From Haematospirillum sp. H1815 (GTDB lineage: Bacteria > Pseudomonadota > Alphaproteobacteria > Rhodospirillales > Rhodospirillaceae), in contig NZ_JAAVTA010000006.1 of the NCBI RefSeq assembly GCF_012102705.1, positions 1 through 64,000 on the forward strand: a stretch of DNA of 64,000 bases, in the 5' to 3' direction. Shown one piece after another: positions 31,335 to 41,983 of the stretch (within the stretch, counting starts at the first letter, position 1; every line of letters starts with the position of its first letter). A program made the translations under genes and the position numbers. The notes under the pieces are model-generated. The model ran no database searches, had not been told where the DNA came from, and was given only the letters and a program-made list of their open reading frames with translations.

Positions 31335-32228
31335 ATGGCTAGCCTCAAGGATCTCCGCGTTCGGATCAACTCGGTGAAGAATACCCGGAAGATCACGAGC
31401 GCCATGAAAATGGTTGCGGCATCCAAATTGCGTCGTGCCCAGGATGCTGCAGAAGCCGGGCGCCCCTATGCAGAGCGTATGGGGCGTATGCTGGCGGGGC
31501 TGGCTGCTTCGGTTGCTGGTTCTTCCGGCGCACCGAAGCTTCTGGCAGGTACTGGCCGTGATGATGTTCATCTTTTGGTCCTTATGACGGCCGATCGCGG
31601 GCTTTGTGGTGGCTTCAATGCCAACGTTGTGCGGTCAGCCAGAAACATGATCCGGGATTTGATCGCTGCGGGAAAGACCGTCAAGGTTCTGTGCATCGGG
31701 CGCAAGGGGCGTGATGCCTTGCGCCGCGAGTATGCTGGCCTGATTATCGGCACCCGTGAGGGAATGACCCGTCGTGGGGCCGAGTTTGGTTCGGCAAACG
31801 ACGTGGCGCAGACCATTCTTTCCATGTTTGATGCAGGCCAGTTTGATGTCTGCACGGTGATCTACAACAAGTTCCGTTCTGCGATTTCGCAGGAAGTTAC
31901 TCGGCAGCAGCTTGTTCCATTCTCTCCGCCTGAGGTTCCATCATCTGAATCTTCTGCTTCCGGCGTTGCTCGTCCGGTTTACGAGTATGAGCCCGGTGAA
32001 GAAGAAATTCTGGCTGACCTGTTGCCGCGTAATGTGGCGATGCAGGTTTTTTCGGCTCTTCTGGAAAGCGACGCTTCCGAGCAGGGCGCACGGATGAGTG
32101 CAATGGACAATGCCACACGGAATGCCGGTGACATGATCAACAAGCTGACGCTGGTTTACAACCGGACCCGTCAGGCGATGATCACCAAGGAACTGATCGA
32201 AATTATTTCCGGTGCTGAGGCTATCTAG
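31335..32228 (+). CDS. atpG: ATP synthase F1 gamma subunit
   Basis: 297 residues, the rotating central shaft. The N-terminal coiled coil begins [36 protein letters not shown] in the family pattern, [16 protein letters not shown] is mid-protein and the C-terminal helix contains [23 protein letters not shown]. The insertion around residues 190-215 ([14 protein letters not shown]) is rich in serine and proline. Start follows GAAGG. Confidence 0.96.
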   Translation: MASLKDLRVRINSVKNTRKITSAMKMVAASKLRRAQDAAEAGRPYAERMGRMLAGLAASVAGSSGAPKLLAGTGRDDVHLLVLMTADRGLCGGFNANVVRSARNMIRDLIAAGKTVKVLCIGRKGRDALRREYAGLIIGTREGMTRRGAEFGSANDVAQTILSMFDAGQFDVCTVIYNKFRSAISQEVTRQQLVPFSPPEVPSSESSASGVARPVYEYEPGEEEILADLLPRNVAMQVFSALLESDASEQGARMSAMDNATRNAGDMINKLTLVYNRTRQAMITKELIEIISGAEAI

Positions 32229-32231
32229 CAT

Positions 32232-32265
32232 TCCGGAACAGCCGGTACTGTTATGCGGTTCCGGA
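32232..32265 (+). other. Hairpin between atpG and atpD
   Basis: TCCGGAAC (32232-32239) pairs with GTTCCGGA (32258-32265) over a loop of 18 bases. No T run follows. It parallels the hairpins before atpG. Confidence 0.5.
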
Positions 32266-32310
32266 TGCAGTGATAAACAGAGACTTTCCGGTTTTGAACA
32301 ACCGGCCTAA

Positions 32311-33747
<1,437 letters not shown>

Positions 33748-33814
33748 TCTGTATCGGGTTGGTGCCAGGCGTTCTTGCTCTGGTTTGTTCTGATTGCTTT
33801 GGAGCCACGTGCTT

Positions 33815-34216
33815 ATGGCTGAAACGCTTGAATTTGAACTTGTTTCTCCGGCCCGTCTTTTGGTTTCCGAACCAGCGGAGATGGTTGTCGTTCCCGGGGT
33901 TGAGGGGAATTTCGGTGCGATGCCGCAGCACGCCCCTTTCCTGTCGACAGTTCGCCCCGGTGTTGTTGAAGTTCATCGTGGGACAAGCCCGGTTCGCAAG
34001 ATCTTTGTTGCCGGTGGCTTTGCAGAGGTGACGGCGGAGCGCTGCACGCTTCTGGCAGAAGAGGCTATTCCTCTTGATGAGATAGACCGTGAAGCCGCCT
34101 TGGCGCGGCTTCAGTCTGCCCTTGCTGTTCTTCAGGAGGCTGAAACCCCCTCTGAAGCGGCTGCTGCTCGTAAAAATGTGACAGTTGCCCAGGCGCTCGT
34201 TGATGCCTTGCCCTGA
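33815..34216 (+). CDS. atpC: ATP synthase F1 epsilon subunit
   Basis: 133 residues. It couples rotation to F0 and inhibits ATP hydrolysis. The N-terminal beta domain contains ETLEFELVSPARLLVSEPAEMVVVPGVEGNFG, typical of the family; the C-terminal helices are rich in alanine and glutamate. The start is set where homology begins (MAETLEFE), with GGAG about eleven bases upstream; a TTG seven codons earlier is in frame. Last gene of the operon, with a strong terminator. Confidence 0.94.
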   Translation: MAETLEFELVSPARLLVSEPAEMVVVPGVEGNFGAMPQHAPFLSTVRPGVVEVHRGTSPVRKIFVAGGFAEVTAERCTLLAEEAIPLDEIDREAALARLQSALAVLQEAETPSEAAAARKNVTVAQALVDALP

Positions 34217-34245
34217 TTTTTATCTAGCGTAGTGTGTGACCTTAT

Positions 34246-34274
34246 AACCCCGCCGCTGCCCCGGCGGGGTTTTC
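34246..34274 (+). terminator. Terminator after atpC
   Basis: AACCCCGCCG (34246-34255) pairs with CGGCGGGGTT (34262-34271) over a six-base loop, followed by TTT. Confidence 0.9.
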
Positions 34275-34327
34275 TAATCCCAATAGCCGTCCGTGTCGTG
34301 CGCGGCTATGTCATGGCTTGCCCATAA

Positions 34328-34362
34328 CAAAACCACTGTCGCGTGCTGCGACAGTGGTTTAT
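34328..34362 (-). terminator. Terminator of the phasin gene
   Basis: AAACCACTGTCGC (34330-34342) and GCGACAGTGGTTT (34348-34360) form a perfect 13-base stem with loop of five; on the minus strand it continues in TTTTGTT. It stands 20 bases after the phasin stop codon. Confidence 0.9.
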
Positions 34363-34381
34363 GCGCGGTGTGCTTGGTCGA

Positions 34382-34873
34382 TCAGCGCTCGGCTGTTTTT
34401 GCGGCTGTTTTTGATGAAGACTTGCCGCCGCCTGTCGGTCCATTTTTCACGGATTTCTCAATCATACTTTTCATTTCGTCCATGGATTGTGACATCCGGG
34501 CGCTCAGCAAATTGAGAACTTCATTCTGTGACTTTGTCATCATGTCGACCAGCTCGCGGGCGTTGGCGAGATTGGTTTCCAAGGCAGACTTGGCCAGTTC
34601 TGTCTGGCGCACAAACTGGTCTCCCGGGTTATCCACGCTTGTCAGACGTGAAGAGAGGGCGGAGGTATCCTCGACAGTCTGCCTCAGGATCTCGGCTTGG
34701 CGCTTCATGATGGTCTGGAAACCATCAAAAACCATTTTATTGGCAGCGTTCAGTGCCTCGATGTTTTTCTTCTGTGATGAAACAATGGAATCCACGTCAA
34801 TTCCCGGCACCTTCATGTCGGCGATCAGGCGGCTTACGTCGAAATCGAACGGCATTTCAGTCTTGTACGCCAT
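34382..34873 (-). CDS. Phasin family protein
   Basis: A 163-residue protein of mostly amphipathic helix. It fits the phasin family, which coats polyhydroxyalkanoate granules: NIEALNAANKMVFDGFQTIMKRQAEILRQ is the conserved part (about 37-65), and the C-terminal LVDMMTKSQNEVLNLLSARMSQSMDEMKS is another helix. The end is a lysine, serine and alanine tail (SSSKTAAKTAER) like those of PHA-binding or DNA-binding phasins. It forms a single-gene unit with its own strong terminator. No PHA synthase is nearby. Confidence 0.87.
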   Translation of the reverse strand: MAYKTEMPFDFDVSRLIADMKVPGIDVDSIVSSQKKNIEALNAANKMVFDGFQTIMKRQAEILRQTVEDTSALSSRLTSVDNPGDQFVRQTELAKSALETNLANARELVDMMTKSQNEVLNLLSARMSQSMDEMKSMIEKSVKNGPTGGGKSSSKTAAKTAER

Positions 34874-35030
34874 ATCTCAGATCTTTCCTATGTACAAGGA
34901 GGCCGATGCCACGGAGACAACAGGAACAGGCAATGCCAGCAACCTACCCCGAAGCGCTGCGATACCGGATGGTACGGTACGCCAGAATGGGGGTCAAGTG
35001 TATATTGCGATGCAAAAATCGCTATGGGTG

Positions 35031-35900
35031 TTATTGTTCCGCGCCCTGACTATTCTTGATCGCATCAGCGTGGGATTCCCTTGTCCCAAGGTACGCACTT
35101 CGTTCGGCTGCGGCTTGAAGGGTTCTTGTCATCAGGGATGTTAGTTCCGGCATAAGGACGGCCAATCCCGCTTCTGTCGTACCGCCCGGGCTTGTCACAT
35201 ATTGGCGTAGTTGTTCCGCTGTGTCCGCTGATTGGTACATCAATTCCCCGGAGCCACATACGGTATGACGGGCCAAGGCTGTTGCCAACCTGGGCGGAAG
35301 CCCAAGGGCTTCTCCGGCTTTTGTCAGTGCCTCTGTCATGTGAAAGATATAGGCAGGGCCTGATCCGGACAGGGCTGTGACGGCATCCATCAGGCGTTCG
35401 TCATCAAGCCAGACAGCCAGTCCAGTCGATTCGCCGAGAGTGTGACACAGCTTCTTTTGTTCCTCACCCACGCCTGGTCCAGCGCACAAGGCGGTCACCC
35501 CGCGCCCGACGGCCGTAGGTGTATTGGGCATGGCTCGCACGCTGCGTGTTTGCGATCCAAGGCCGTCTTGAAGAGTTTTCAAGGATATGCCGGCTGCTAC
35601 GGAAAGAAAGACTGTTTCCGGGTTGACCAGGAAACGGCATGAGCCCATGACGCCAGCCATGGCCCCTGGCTTGACGGCAAAGACAACCGCCGAGGCTTTC
35701 TGGGTGCGGGGAAGATCACCGATATCCCGCAGGACCCGTAAATCAGGATGCTGAGCGCCTTCGGGAAGATCCGCATGTCCCTTGCGGGCGATCACAAGGA
35801 TGTTACCGGGGTCAAAGCCATTGCGCAGCCATCCGGAGAGCATGGCTCGTCCCATGTTTCCGCAACCGACAAGAACAACGGGCATTAATGGGGAAAGCAC
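35031..35900 (-). CDS. proC: Pyrroline-5-carboxylate reductase
   Basis: 289 residues. It reduces pyrroline-5-carboxylate to proline with NAD(P)H. The N-terminal dinucleotide-binding VVLVGCGNMGRAMLSGWL, the central RAMPNTPTAVGRGVTAL and the C-terminal signature VTSPGGTTEAGLAVL are present. The GTG at 35900 is preferred because GGAG lies eight bases upstream, while the ATG at 35885 has none. Follows the YbjN gene by about 80 bases. Confidence 0.93.
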   Translation of the reverse strand: MLSPLMPVVLVGCGNMGRAMLSGWLRNGFDPGNILVIARKGHADLPEGAQHPDLRVLRDIGDLPRTQKASAVVFAVKPGAMAGVMGSCRFLVNPETVFLSVAAGISLKTLQDGLGSQTRSVRAMPNTPTAVGRGVTALCAGPGVGEEQKKLCHTLGESTGLAVWLDDERLMDAVTALSGSGPAYIFHMTEALTKAGEALGLPPRLATALARHTVCGSGELMYQSADTAEQLRQYVTSPGGTTEAGLAVLMPELTSLMTRTLQAAAERSAYLGTRESHADAIKNSQGAEQ

Positions 35901-35982
35901 AAATATATCTCCGGACCCTGTACGCTGTGTTACGCGCTTTGCCTATGAGCACGATGCCTGGCAAGGCAGGCCCGCTTTCCTG

Positions 35983-36492
35983 TCAGGCTGCTCCCGCAAC
36001 GTCAAAAAGGCAGGCATCGACGGCACGCCGGGCATCCATACCCTCTTCCAGAACGAAACGGAAGGCAGGAAAGACCCGTTCGCATTCAGCAACAGCGATA
36101 TCGATCATATCTTCTACTGTGTTGTCTGTAACGGTCAGTTCCGGCGCCAGCAAGGTATGGCGAAACATGGGGATGCCTTCATCCAGCCAGATGGTGAAAT
36201 GACCGATCCAGCAGCGCTCATTGAGCAGAACGAGAAGTTCGAGAACCCGTTCCTTGGCGTCATCGGGTATCTTCAGTTCGAATGTACACGAAAGGTGAAG
36301 GACATCCAGTTCGCGCGCCAGAACAAGGTAAAGGCACCATGAACCCCATTGTCCCGGAATCTGGACGGCAGCCTCTGCCTCGCTTCTGCGTTCGAAGATC
36401 CAGGCATTGCGGGTTGCCAGACGTTCTATACGGTTGATGGGATGGTCAATACTGTCTTCTGTAAACGGTTCGTCTGCAGCAATAGCGGGCAT
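35983..36492 (-). CDS. YbjN domain-containing protein
   Basis: 169 residues of the YbjN family, whose fold resembles secretion chaperones. Characteristic are the N-terminal NPINR-like phrase (HPINRIERLATRNAW) and the hydrophobic WCLYLVLARELDVLHLSCTFELKI, then LLVLLNERCWIGHFTIWLDEG. It lies just upstream of proC on the same strand, an arrangement common in alphaproteobacteria. Its role is not known. Confidence 0.85.
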   Translation of the reverse strand: MPAIAADEPFTEDSIDHPINRIERLATRNAWIFERRSEAEAAVQIPGQWGSWCLYLVLARELDVLHLSCTFELKIPDDAKERVLELLVLLNERCWIGHFTIWLDEGIPMFRHTLLAPELTVTDNTVEDMIDIAVAECERVFPAFRFVLEEGMDARRAVDACLFDVAGAA

Positions 36493-36675
36493 CCAGGTAT
36501 CTCCCCTGATCGTGGATGCAGTGGACCTGATCTCTCAAGACAGGATGCACAGATCCACCCGGCGACAACCGAACCGTGCCAGAGCATACTGTGTCACGCA
36601 AGCAATAAGCCCATCATGCACTCAATATTCTGTGGATAATATATGCCTGATACCCCACCTGTTGGGGATATCTCT

Positions 36676-37011
36676 TCAGGGCTTGGGTTTGTCTGCCGCT
36701 TTTCGCCCCGGATTGGTGCCTTTGCCACTGTGTGGTGTGGCTTCTCCATGTTTTGGGTCAGAGACCCCCTGCAATGCCCGCTCCATCTCGGCCAGCTTCT
36801 TTTTCATGGCATCCGCATCGTTCCGGGCCTGGACTGCCATGGCCTTTACGGCCTCGAATTCCTCGCGGTTGACCAGGTCCATGTCTGCGAGGATGCGATT
36901 GACCCGGCTGCGGACCAGGATTTCCAGTTCCTCTCTCAGGCCGGACAAGGCGCCAAGTGCCCCCCCGGCAACGCGGGCAACATCATCAAACAAGCGATTG
37001 CGGGTTTGCAT
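36676..37011 (-). CDS. ubiK: Accessory factor UbiK family protein (BMFP)
   Basis: 111 residues. The N-terminal FDDVARVAGGALGALSGLREELEILVRSRVNRILADMDLV and VNREEFEAVKAMAVQARNDADAMKKKLAEME form the membrane-fusogenic coiled coil of the YqiC/UbiK family, linked to aerobic ubiquinone synthesis. The tail (DPKHGEATPHSGKGTNPGRK) is polar and unstructured. Start 37011 has GGAGG upstream; the frame is open 13 codons further but without homology. Divergent from hldD. Confidence 0.86.
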   Translation of the reverse strand: MQTRNRLFDDVARVAGGALGALSGLREELEILVRSRVNRILADMDLVNREEFEAVKAMAVQARNDADAMKKKLAEMERALQGVSDPKHGEATPHSGKGTNPGRKAADKPKP

Positions 37012-37262
37012 TGAACAGTCCTCCGGAACTTGGGCGCATGGCTTTTCCATGTCGCCACATTTCCATTATGGAGTGGCTGTTCATTTGTCGCAATATGTTG
37101 CAGGCATTGCCGGGAAGGCACTGTGACCGCATGGTTCTTGCCGGTTGTCGATGCGCCGCCTATAACGGTTCATACGGAACTTCACGCCGTGTGTCGTATG
37201 TATGGGATGGATATCGTCCGACATGGGTGTTCACGAAGGCTCCGACGGGAGGAGACAGAGCA

Positions 37263-38249
37263 ATGTACGTAGTGACAGGTGGTGCCGGTTTTATCGGATC
37301 CAACGTCCTGGCAGCCCTTGAAGACCGGGGTTGTGAAGATCTGGTTGTCGTTGACAGGTTGCGCGACGGCAACAAGTGGCGGAACATCGCTCACCGGGAA
37401 CTGGCTGATATTGTCGAACCCGTGCGTATTTTCGATTTTCTTGAGCAACACCGCACGAAAATAAAGGCCATCCTGCACATGGGGGCTGTGTCGTCGACGA
37501 CCGAAAAAGATGTCGACAAGATCCTGACCAACAACTTCGATTATTCCATCGCCTTGTTGCGGTGGTGTGCCATGCATGGGATCCGCCTGATTTATGCGTC
37601 GTCCGGCGCAACATACGGGGATGGCAGCAATGGCTTTGACGATGATGCCAGCATTGCGCACCTGGCAAAAATGCGTCCCCTGAATGCTTATGGTTGGTCC
37701 AAGCATCTTTTTGACCGCCGGGTAGCCCGTCGCCTTGCCCAGAAGAAGAAGATGCCGCCGCAATGGGTCGGGCTGAAGTTTTTCAATGTGTATGGGCCCA
37801 ATGAATATCATAAGGGGCAGCAGTCCAGCGTTGTATCCCAAGTGTATCCCCACGCAGCGCAGAACACCCATTTCAACCTGTTCCGCTCCCATAATCCGGC
37901 TTACAAGGATGGTGGCCAGCTCAGGGATTTCGTCTGGGTTGGCGATGTCGTGGATGTGATCATGTGGCTTCTGGATAATCCCCAGATTTCCGGGCTGTAT
38001 AATCTGGGGACAGGTAAGGCCCGCTCTTTCTTTGATTTGGCTGCCGCTGCCTACCGTGCCTTGGGGCTGGAACCGAACATACGTTATATTGATACGCCGG
38101 TTCCAATTCGTGACAAGTACCAGTACTTTACAGAGGCGAAAATGGACCGGCTGCGCGCTGCGGGTTACACCAAGCCCTTTACCGGGGTTGAGGAAGGGGT
38201 GACGCGGTACGTCAAAGACTTTCTATCCCAGTCGGATCCCTATCGCTGA
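37263..38249 (+). CDS. hldD: ADP-L-glycero-D-manno-heptose 6-epimerase
   Basis: 328-residue short-chain dehydrogenase that makes the heptose donor for the LPS core. It opens with MYVVTGGAGFIGSNVLAALE, has HMGAVSSTTEKD near residue 72, YASSGATYGDG and the catalytic AYGWSKHLFD near 145, and FFNVYGPNEYHKG near 176, which separates it from other epimerases. Start is after GGAGGAGA. A frame extending upstream overlaps the divergent ubiK and is ignored. Confidence 0.95.
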   Translation: MYVVTGGAGFIGSNVLAALEDRGCEDLVVVDRLRDGNKWRNIAHRELADIVEPVRIFDFLEQHRTKIKAILHMGAVSSTTEKDVDKILTNNFDYSIALLRWCAMHGIRLIYASSGATYGDGSNGFDDDASIAHLAKMRPLNAYGWSKHLFDRRVARRLAQKKKMPPQWVGLKFFNVYGPNEYHKGQQSSVVSQVYPHAAQNTHFNLFRSHNPAYKDGGQLRDFVWVGDVVDVIMWLLDNPQISGLYNLGTGKARSFFDLAAAAYRALGLEPNIRYIDTPVPIRDKYQYFTEAKMDRLRAAGYTKPFTGVEEGVTRYVKDFLSQSDPYR

Positions 38250-38294
38250 TAGGATAGAGCTGCTTTCCCCTGATACGTTGCCGGGTATGTGTGA

Positions 38295-39116
38295 ATGAGT
38301 GAACCCCTGATGTTTCCGGCTTTTGATCCGGTGGCCCTGCAGATTGGTCCCTTGGCAATCCGGTGGTATGCGTTGGCCTATATGACCGGCTTGCTCGGCG
38401 GTTGGCAGTTGATGAAATATCTCGCAGGTCGCATAGCGGGCAGCGGGATGATTCTTCTCAGCGATCCCGAGATCGATGACTACCTGGTCTGGGTTACATT
38501 GGGTGTGGTGCTGGGGGGGCGCCTGGGCTACGTGCTGTTCTACAAGCCGGATTATTATCTTGATAATCCGCTGGAAGTTGCTGCGCTCTGGCATGGGGGC
38601 ATGTCATTTCACGGCGGTTTTCTGGGCGTCCTGGTTGCAACCATCCTGTTTTGCCGGTTCCGGGGTATACCGTTGCTCTTCTTGCTTGATCTTGCAGCCA
38701 TGGTTGCGCCTCTTGGGCTTATGCTCGGGCGCTTGGCCAACTTCATCAACGGTGAGCTGTGGGGCCGCGTTGCTGATCCATCCGTCGTGCCGTGGGCCAT
38801 GGTCTTTCCCGGCGCTGGTCCTGACCCGCGTCATCCCAGCCAGCTGTACGAGGCCGGCCTGGAAGGGCTGGCGCTGCTGGTTGTCATGCTTGTGCTCTTT
38901 TTCCGTTTCCCGGCGGTTCGTCTTCGCTTTGGTGTGCTGACGGGTGTTGGCATGGCCGGTTACGGATGTGCCCGGTTTTTTGTCGAATTCTTTCGCGAGC
39001 CGGATGCCTTTCTTGGTGTATTCTGGGGGGGGGTATCAATGGGGCAGATCCTGTCCCTGCCTATGGTCGTGTTTGGAATCTGGTTGATGTCATGGGCATG
39101 GAAACGTCCGGCGTGA
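38295..39116 (+). CDS. lgt: Prolipoprotein diacylglyceryl transferase
   Basis: 273 residues with about seven membrane helices. It transfers diacylglycerol from phosphatidylglycerol to the lipobox cysteine of prolipoproteins. The signature GRLANFINGELWGRV lies near residue 150, with the catalytic-region HGGMSFHGGFLGV near 98 and RHPSQLYEAGLEG near 178. It overlaps the following methyltransferase by 19 bases. Confidence 0.95.
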   Translation: MSEPLMFPAFDPVALQIGPLAIRWYALAYMTGLLGGWQLMKYLAGRIAGSGMILLSDPEIDDYLVWVTLGVVLGGRLGYVLFYKPDYYLDNPLEVAALWHGGMSFHGGFLGVLVATILFCRFRGIPLLFLLDLAAMVAPLGLMLGRLANFINGELWGRVADPSVVPWAMVFPGAGPDPRHPSQLYEAGLEGLALLVVMLVLFFRFPAVRLRFGVLTGVGMAGYGCARFFVEFFREPDAFLGVFWGGVSMGQILSLPMVVFGIWLMSWAWKRPA

Positions 39117-40186
39117 GTTCTGCAGGTGACCGTTTGCGTGCTGAAATTGCTGCAACGGGACCGGTCCCTCTTGTGTCTTTCATGCAGCAGGCTGCGGATG
39201 CCTATTACGCCAAGGGTCGTGTCTTCGGACAGGATGGCGATTTTACGACAGCCCCTGAGATCTGCCAGGTTTTTGGCGAAATTGTCGGGTTGTGGGCTGC
39301 TGTGGTGTGGCAGTCTATGGGATCTCCTTCGCCGTTCTCCTTGGTCGAACTTGGGCCGGGGCGTGGCGTTCTGATGGCCGATGTCCTGCGGGTTGTCCGG
39401 TGTGTGCCGGGTTTCTTGGAGTCTATGTCCGTCCATCTGGTTGAGCGTAGTCCGGTGCTCAGGCAGCTCCAGCACCAGTCTCTGGAGGCTGTGAGTCCGG
39501 ATACACCGGTATCCTGGCATGATGGGGTTTCTGATCTTCCTGATGGTCCGTTGCTGGTTCTGGCCAATGAATTTTTTGACGCCCTGCCGATCGAGCAGTT
39601 TGAATATACCCGGTCCGGATGGCTGCGCCGTCATGTGACGGTGGATGATGCGGGCAACTTTGTTCTGACAACGGCCGGTGAGCCCGTGGATGTCTGGTTT
39701 GATGAGCCTGATATCGGCATGGTGGCAGAGATTTGCCCGGCGGCCTGCGCCATTGTTGATGCCTTGTCCGGTCGTTTCCTGCGCGGGGCAGGGGCCATGC
39801 TGCTGGTGGATTATGGTTATGCGCGCAGTGCACCCGGTGATACCCTGCAAGCGGTCCGGAACCATGCGTTTGTTCCGCCGCTGGAGGATCCGGGGAATGC
39901 CGATCTGACGTCCCATGTTGATTTCGAACGGTTGACCCAGGTTGCGCGGGCTGCCGGGGCCTGTGTGTGTGGGCCTGTCGGCCAGGGCCGTTTCCTGTCA
40001 TCGCTGGGGGCGGAGCAGAGGGGGCGTGTCCTGACGCGTGCAGCCGGTGGTGATTCAGCGCGTGCCATGAACCTTTCATCAGGATTGCGCCGTTTGATAC
40101 ATCCATCTGAGATGGGCTCCCTGTTCAAGGTTCTGTGTGTTCACAGCCCCGATCTTTCTGTTCCTCCCGGGTTTGAGTTCTGTTGA
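39098..40186 (+). CDS. SAM-dependent methyltransferase, MidA/NDUFAF7 family
   Basis: 362 residues. Mitochondrial NDUFAF7 methylates an arginine of a complex I subunit. The family features are YYAKGRVFGQDGDFTTAPEIC near residue 32, VELGPGRGVLMADVLR (SAM binding) near 76, and LANEFFDALPIEQF near 140. The start ATG (ATGGAAACG) lies inside lgt; an ATG two codons earlier is equally placed. The gene order lgt-MidA-pgeF is common in this class of bacteria. Its stop overlaps the start of pgeF. Confidence 0.9.
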   Translation: METSGVSSAGDRLRAEIAATGPVPLVSFMQQAADAYYAKGRVFGQDGDFTTAPEICQVFGEIVGLWAAVVWQSMGSPSPFSLVELGPGRGVLMADVLRVVRCVPGFLESMSVHLVERSPVLRQLQHQSLEAVSPDTPVSWHDGVSDLPDGPLLVLANEFFDALPIEQFEYTRSGWLRRHVTVDDAGNFVLTTAGEPVDVWFDEPDIGMVAEICPAACAIVDALSGRFLRGAGAMLLVDYGYARSAPGDTLQAVRNHAFVPPLEDPGNADLTSHVDFERLTQVARAAGACVCGPVGQGRFLSSLGAEQRGRVLTRAAGGDSARAMNLSSGLRRLIHPSEMGSLFKVLCVHSPDLSVPPGFEFC

Positions 40187-40959
40187 TGATTACTGTCTCT
40201 GCCCTTAACAGCCTGAGCAAGGTTCGCCACGGATTTTTCACGCGCCATGACGGTGTTTCGGAGGGGTCTTTTGCCTCCCTGAATGTCAGTTTGTCTGTTG
40301 GTGATGATCCTGTGCGGGTTCTGGCCAATCGCGCCCGTGTTGCCAGTGCGTTTGACCTTTCTCCGGACCGTCTTGTCCTTGCCAGCCAGAACCATACGGC
40401 TCATGCCGTGGTTGTTGATGCCCCTTTCCTGGATGGCGCGATTCCTGTGGCAGATGCCTTGGTTACAGCATCGCCGGGTTTGGCGGTGGCTGTTCTGACT
40501 GCCGACTGTGCGCCTGTTCTTTTGGCGGACGGGGTGGCTGGTGTTGTGGCTGCGGCCCATGCAGGTTGGCGCGGTGCCGTTGGCGGTATTCTTGACAGCA
40601 CGGTCCGCAAGATGGTTGCGCTGGGGGCAAAGCCGGGCCGGATCGCGGCGGCCATTGGCCCCTGCATAGCCCAGCGTTCCTACGAGGTTGGACCTGATTT
40701 CCCTGAGCATATCCTGTCCCGGGATCCTGATGATGACCGTTTCTTGGCCCCATCCCGCCGGGCGGGTCATTTCCTGTTTGATCTTCCGGGGTATGTGGCC
40801 CGGCAGCTTGCCCGTCTGGATGTTGGTACGATTATGCCAACGCCATGTGACACGTTCCGCGAGGAGAGCCGTTTCTTCAGCCACCGACGGGCAACCTTGC
40901 GGGAAGAGGGGCCGGTAGGGCGTCAGATTTCTGTTATTATGCTTGAACCGCAGGAGTAG
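40186..40959 (+). CDS. pgeF: Laccase-domain purine nucleoside phosphorylase PgeF
   Basis: 257 residues of the YfiH/PgeF family, formerly called multicopper oxidase; relatives phosphorolyse or deaminate purine nucleosides or edit the peptidoglycan precursor. The zinc ligands lie in TADCAPVLL and AAHAGWRG, and AAIGPCIAQRSYEVG follows. The N-terminal VRHGFFTRHDGVSEGSFASLN is the usual start. It shares one base with the stop of the methyltransferase gene (TGATG). Confidence 0.92.
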   Translation: MITVSALNSLSKVRHGFFTRHDGVSEGSFASLNVSLSVGDDPVRVLANRARVASAFDLSPDRLVLASQNHTAHAVVVDAPFLDGAIPVADALVTASPGLAVAVLTADCAPVLLADGVAGVVAAAHAGWRGAVGGILDSTVRKMVALGAKPGRIAAAIGPCIAQRSYEVGPDFPEHILSRDPDDDRFLAPSRRAGHFLFDLPGYVARQLARLDVGTIMPTPCDTFREESRFFSHRRATLREEGPVGRQISVIMLEPQE

Positions 40960-40961
40960 CC

Positions 40962-41855
40962 ATGAGGGGGCGGGGTTTCCTTGTATCAGCCTTGATGCTG
41001 GCAGGAATGATCTTGTCAGCTTGTGGAGATGTGCCGCGTCCCTTCTCCCATGTGTCCGGCGGTGCGTCTGCTCCCCTTGCCATGTTGCCCGGGGCTTTCG
41101 GTGTTGCGGTTCCTCCCGTAAAGGGCCTTCCTGCTCTGCAGGACCGGCAAGTAGCCGAAGATATGGTGCAGGCTCTCAGGGTTGCCGGGATTCCGGCTTT
41201 CTTTGCCCCTCACGGCATTGGCTATACGTTTCGTGGTCAGGCAGAGGAACATGGTGTTGGCGCTATAAGCTGGTCCCTGTCGGGGCCGGATGGGGTGGAT
41301 ATCAAACAGGTTACCCAGAATCCCGACCAGGATCGTACAAGCGTGGTTGCTGCTGTGGTTCCGCTTCTGGAGCGGGAGGCTGGTAACCAGTCTGCTCATG
41401 GCAATGGTCTTTCGGGCGGATCAGGGGATGTTGTGTTATGCGTTGTTATCCGCGGTTTGCCTGACACGCAAGGGCGTCTGCTGCAGCGTGCCATGGAGGT
41501 TGCCTTGCGTCAGGATGGTATCCCGGTTCAGCAACCAGGTGATGTGGCTTCGCCTGGTTCTGACGTGTTGACGGTAACGGGAACCTTGTCGCATCGCCCT
41601 GTATCTGACAAAGGCAATGGAAAATCCCTGGTGCGTCTGGTGTGGCGTGTCGAGGATTCTTCGGGCCAAAGTCCCGGTACCGTGACGCAGGAGAACGTTG
41701 TGCCGGATGCGGCATTGAAGACACGCTTTCCAGCCTTGGCGGTCCTGATTGCCCAAGGTGGCAGTGCCGGTGTTCTCGATGTGCTGGGTTCACGGAAAGC
41801 GTCTGTCGAGGCGCTACGACGCAGTGATCACAAAACGGGGAACCATGGTCCCTGA
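40962..41855 (+). CDS. Predicted lipoprotein of unknown function
   Basis: 297 residues. An N-terminal signal ends in the lipobox LSAC (Cys near residue 21), so it should be lipidated; Lgt is encoded three genes upstream. The rest ([33 protein letters not shown], and a second half [26 protein letters not shown]) suggests two similar alpha-beta segments. I do not recognise the family. It begins two bases after pgeF and may belong to that operon. Confidence 0.75.
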   Translation: MRGRGFLVSALMLAGMILSACGDVPRPFSHVSGGASAPLAMLPGAFGVAVPPVKGLPALQDRQVAEDMVQALRVAGIPAFFAPHGIGYTFRGQAEEHGVGAISWSLSGPDGVDIKQVTQNPDQDRTSVVAAVVPLLEREAGNQSAHGNGLSGGSGDVVLCVVIRGLPDTQGRLLQRAMEVALRQDGIPVQQPGDVASPGSDVLTVTGTLSHRPVSDKGNGKSLVRLVWRVEDSSGQSPGTVTQENVVPDAALKTRFPALAVLIAQGGSAGVLDVLGSRKASVEALRRSDHKTGNHGP

Positions 41856-41983
41856 TCCCTGTTTACAGGAGGTGTCAGGGTTGTTATGGTCCGCCCGCCC
41901 CCGAACCGGACTCTCGGGATAGCCGCTGTGCGGGGACGTATGTTGACACTGTGTCTGTTGCCCTGCAGCGGGAGATTGCTTTC

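Noticed and set aside
38960-39916. 318-codon minus-strand frame over lgt and the methyltransferase
   Set aside because: Antisense to two conserved genes; no homology.
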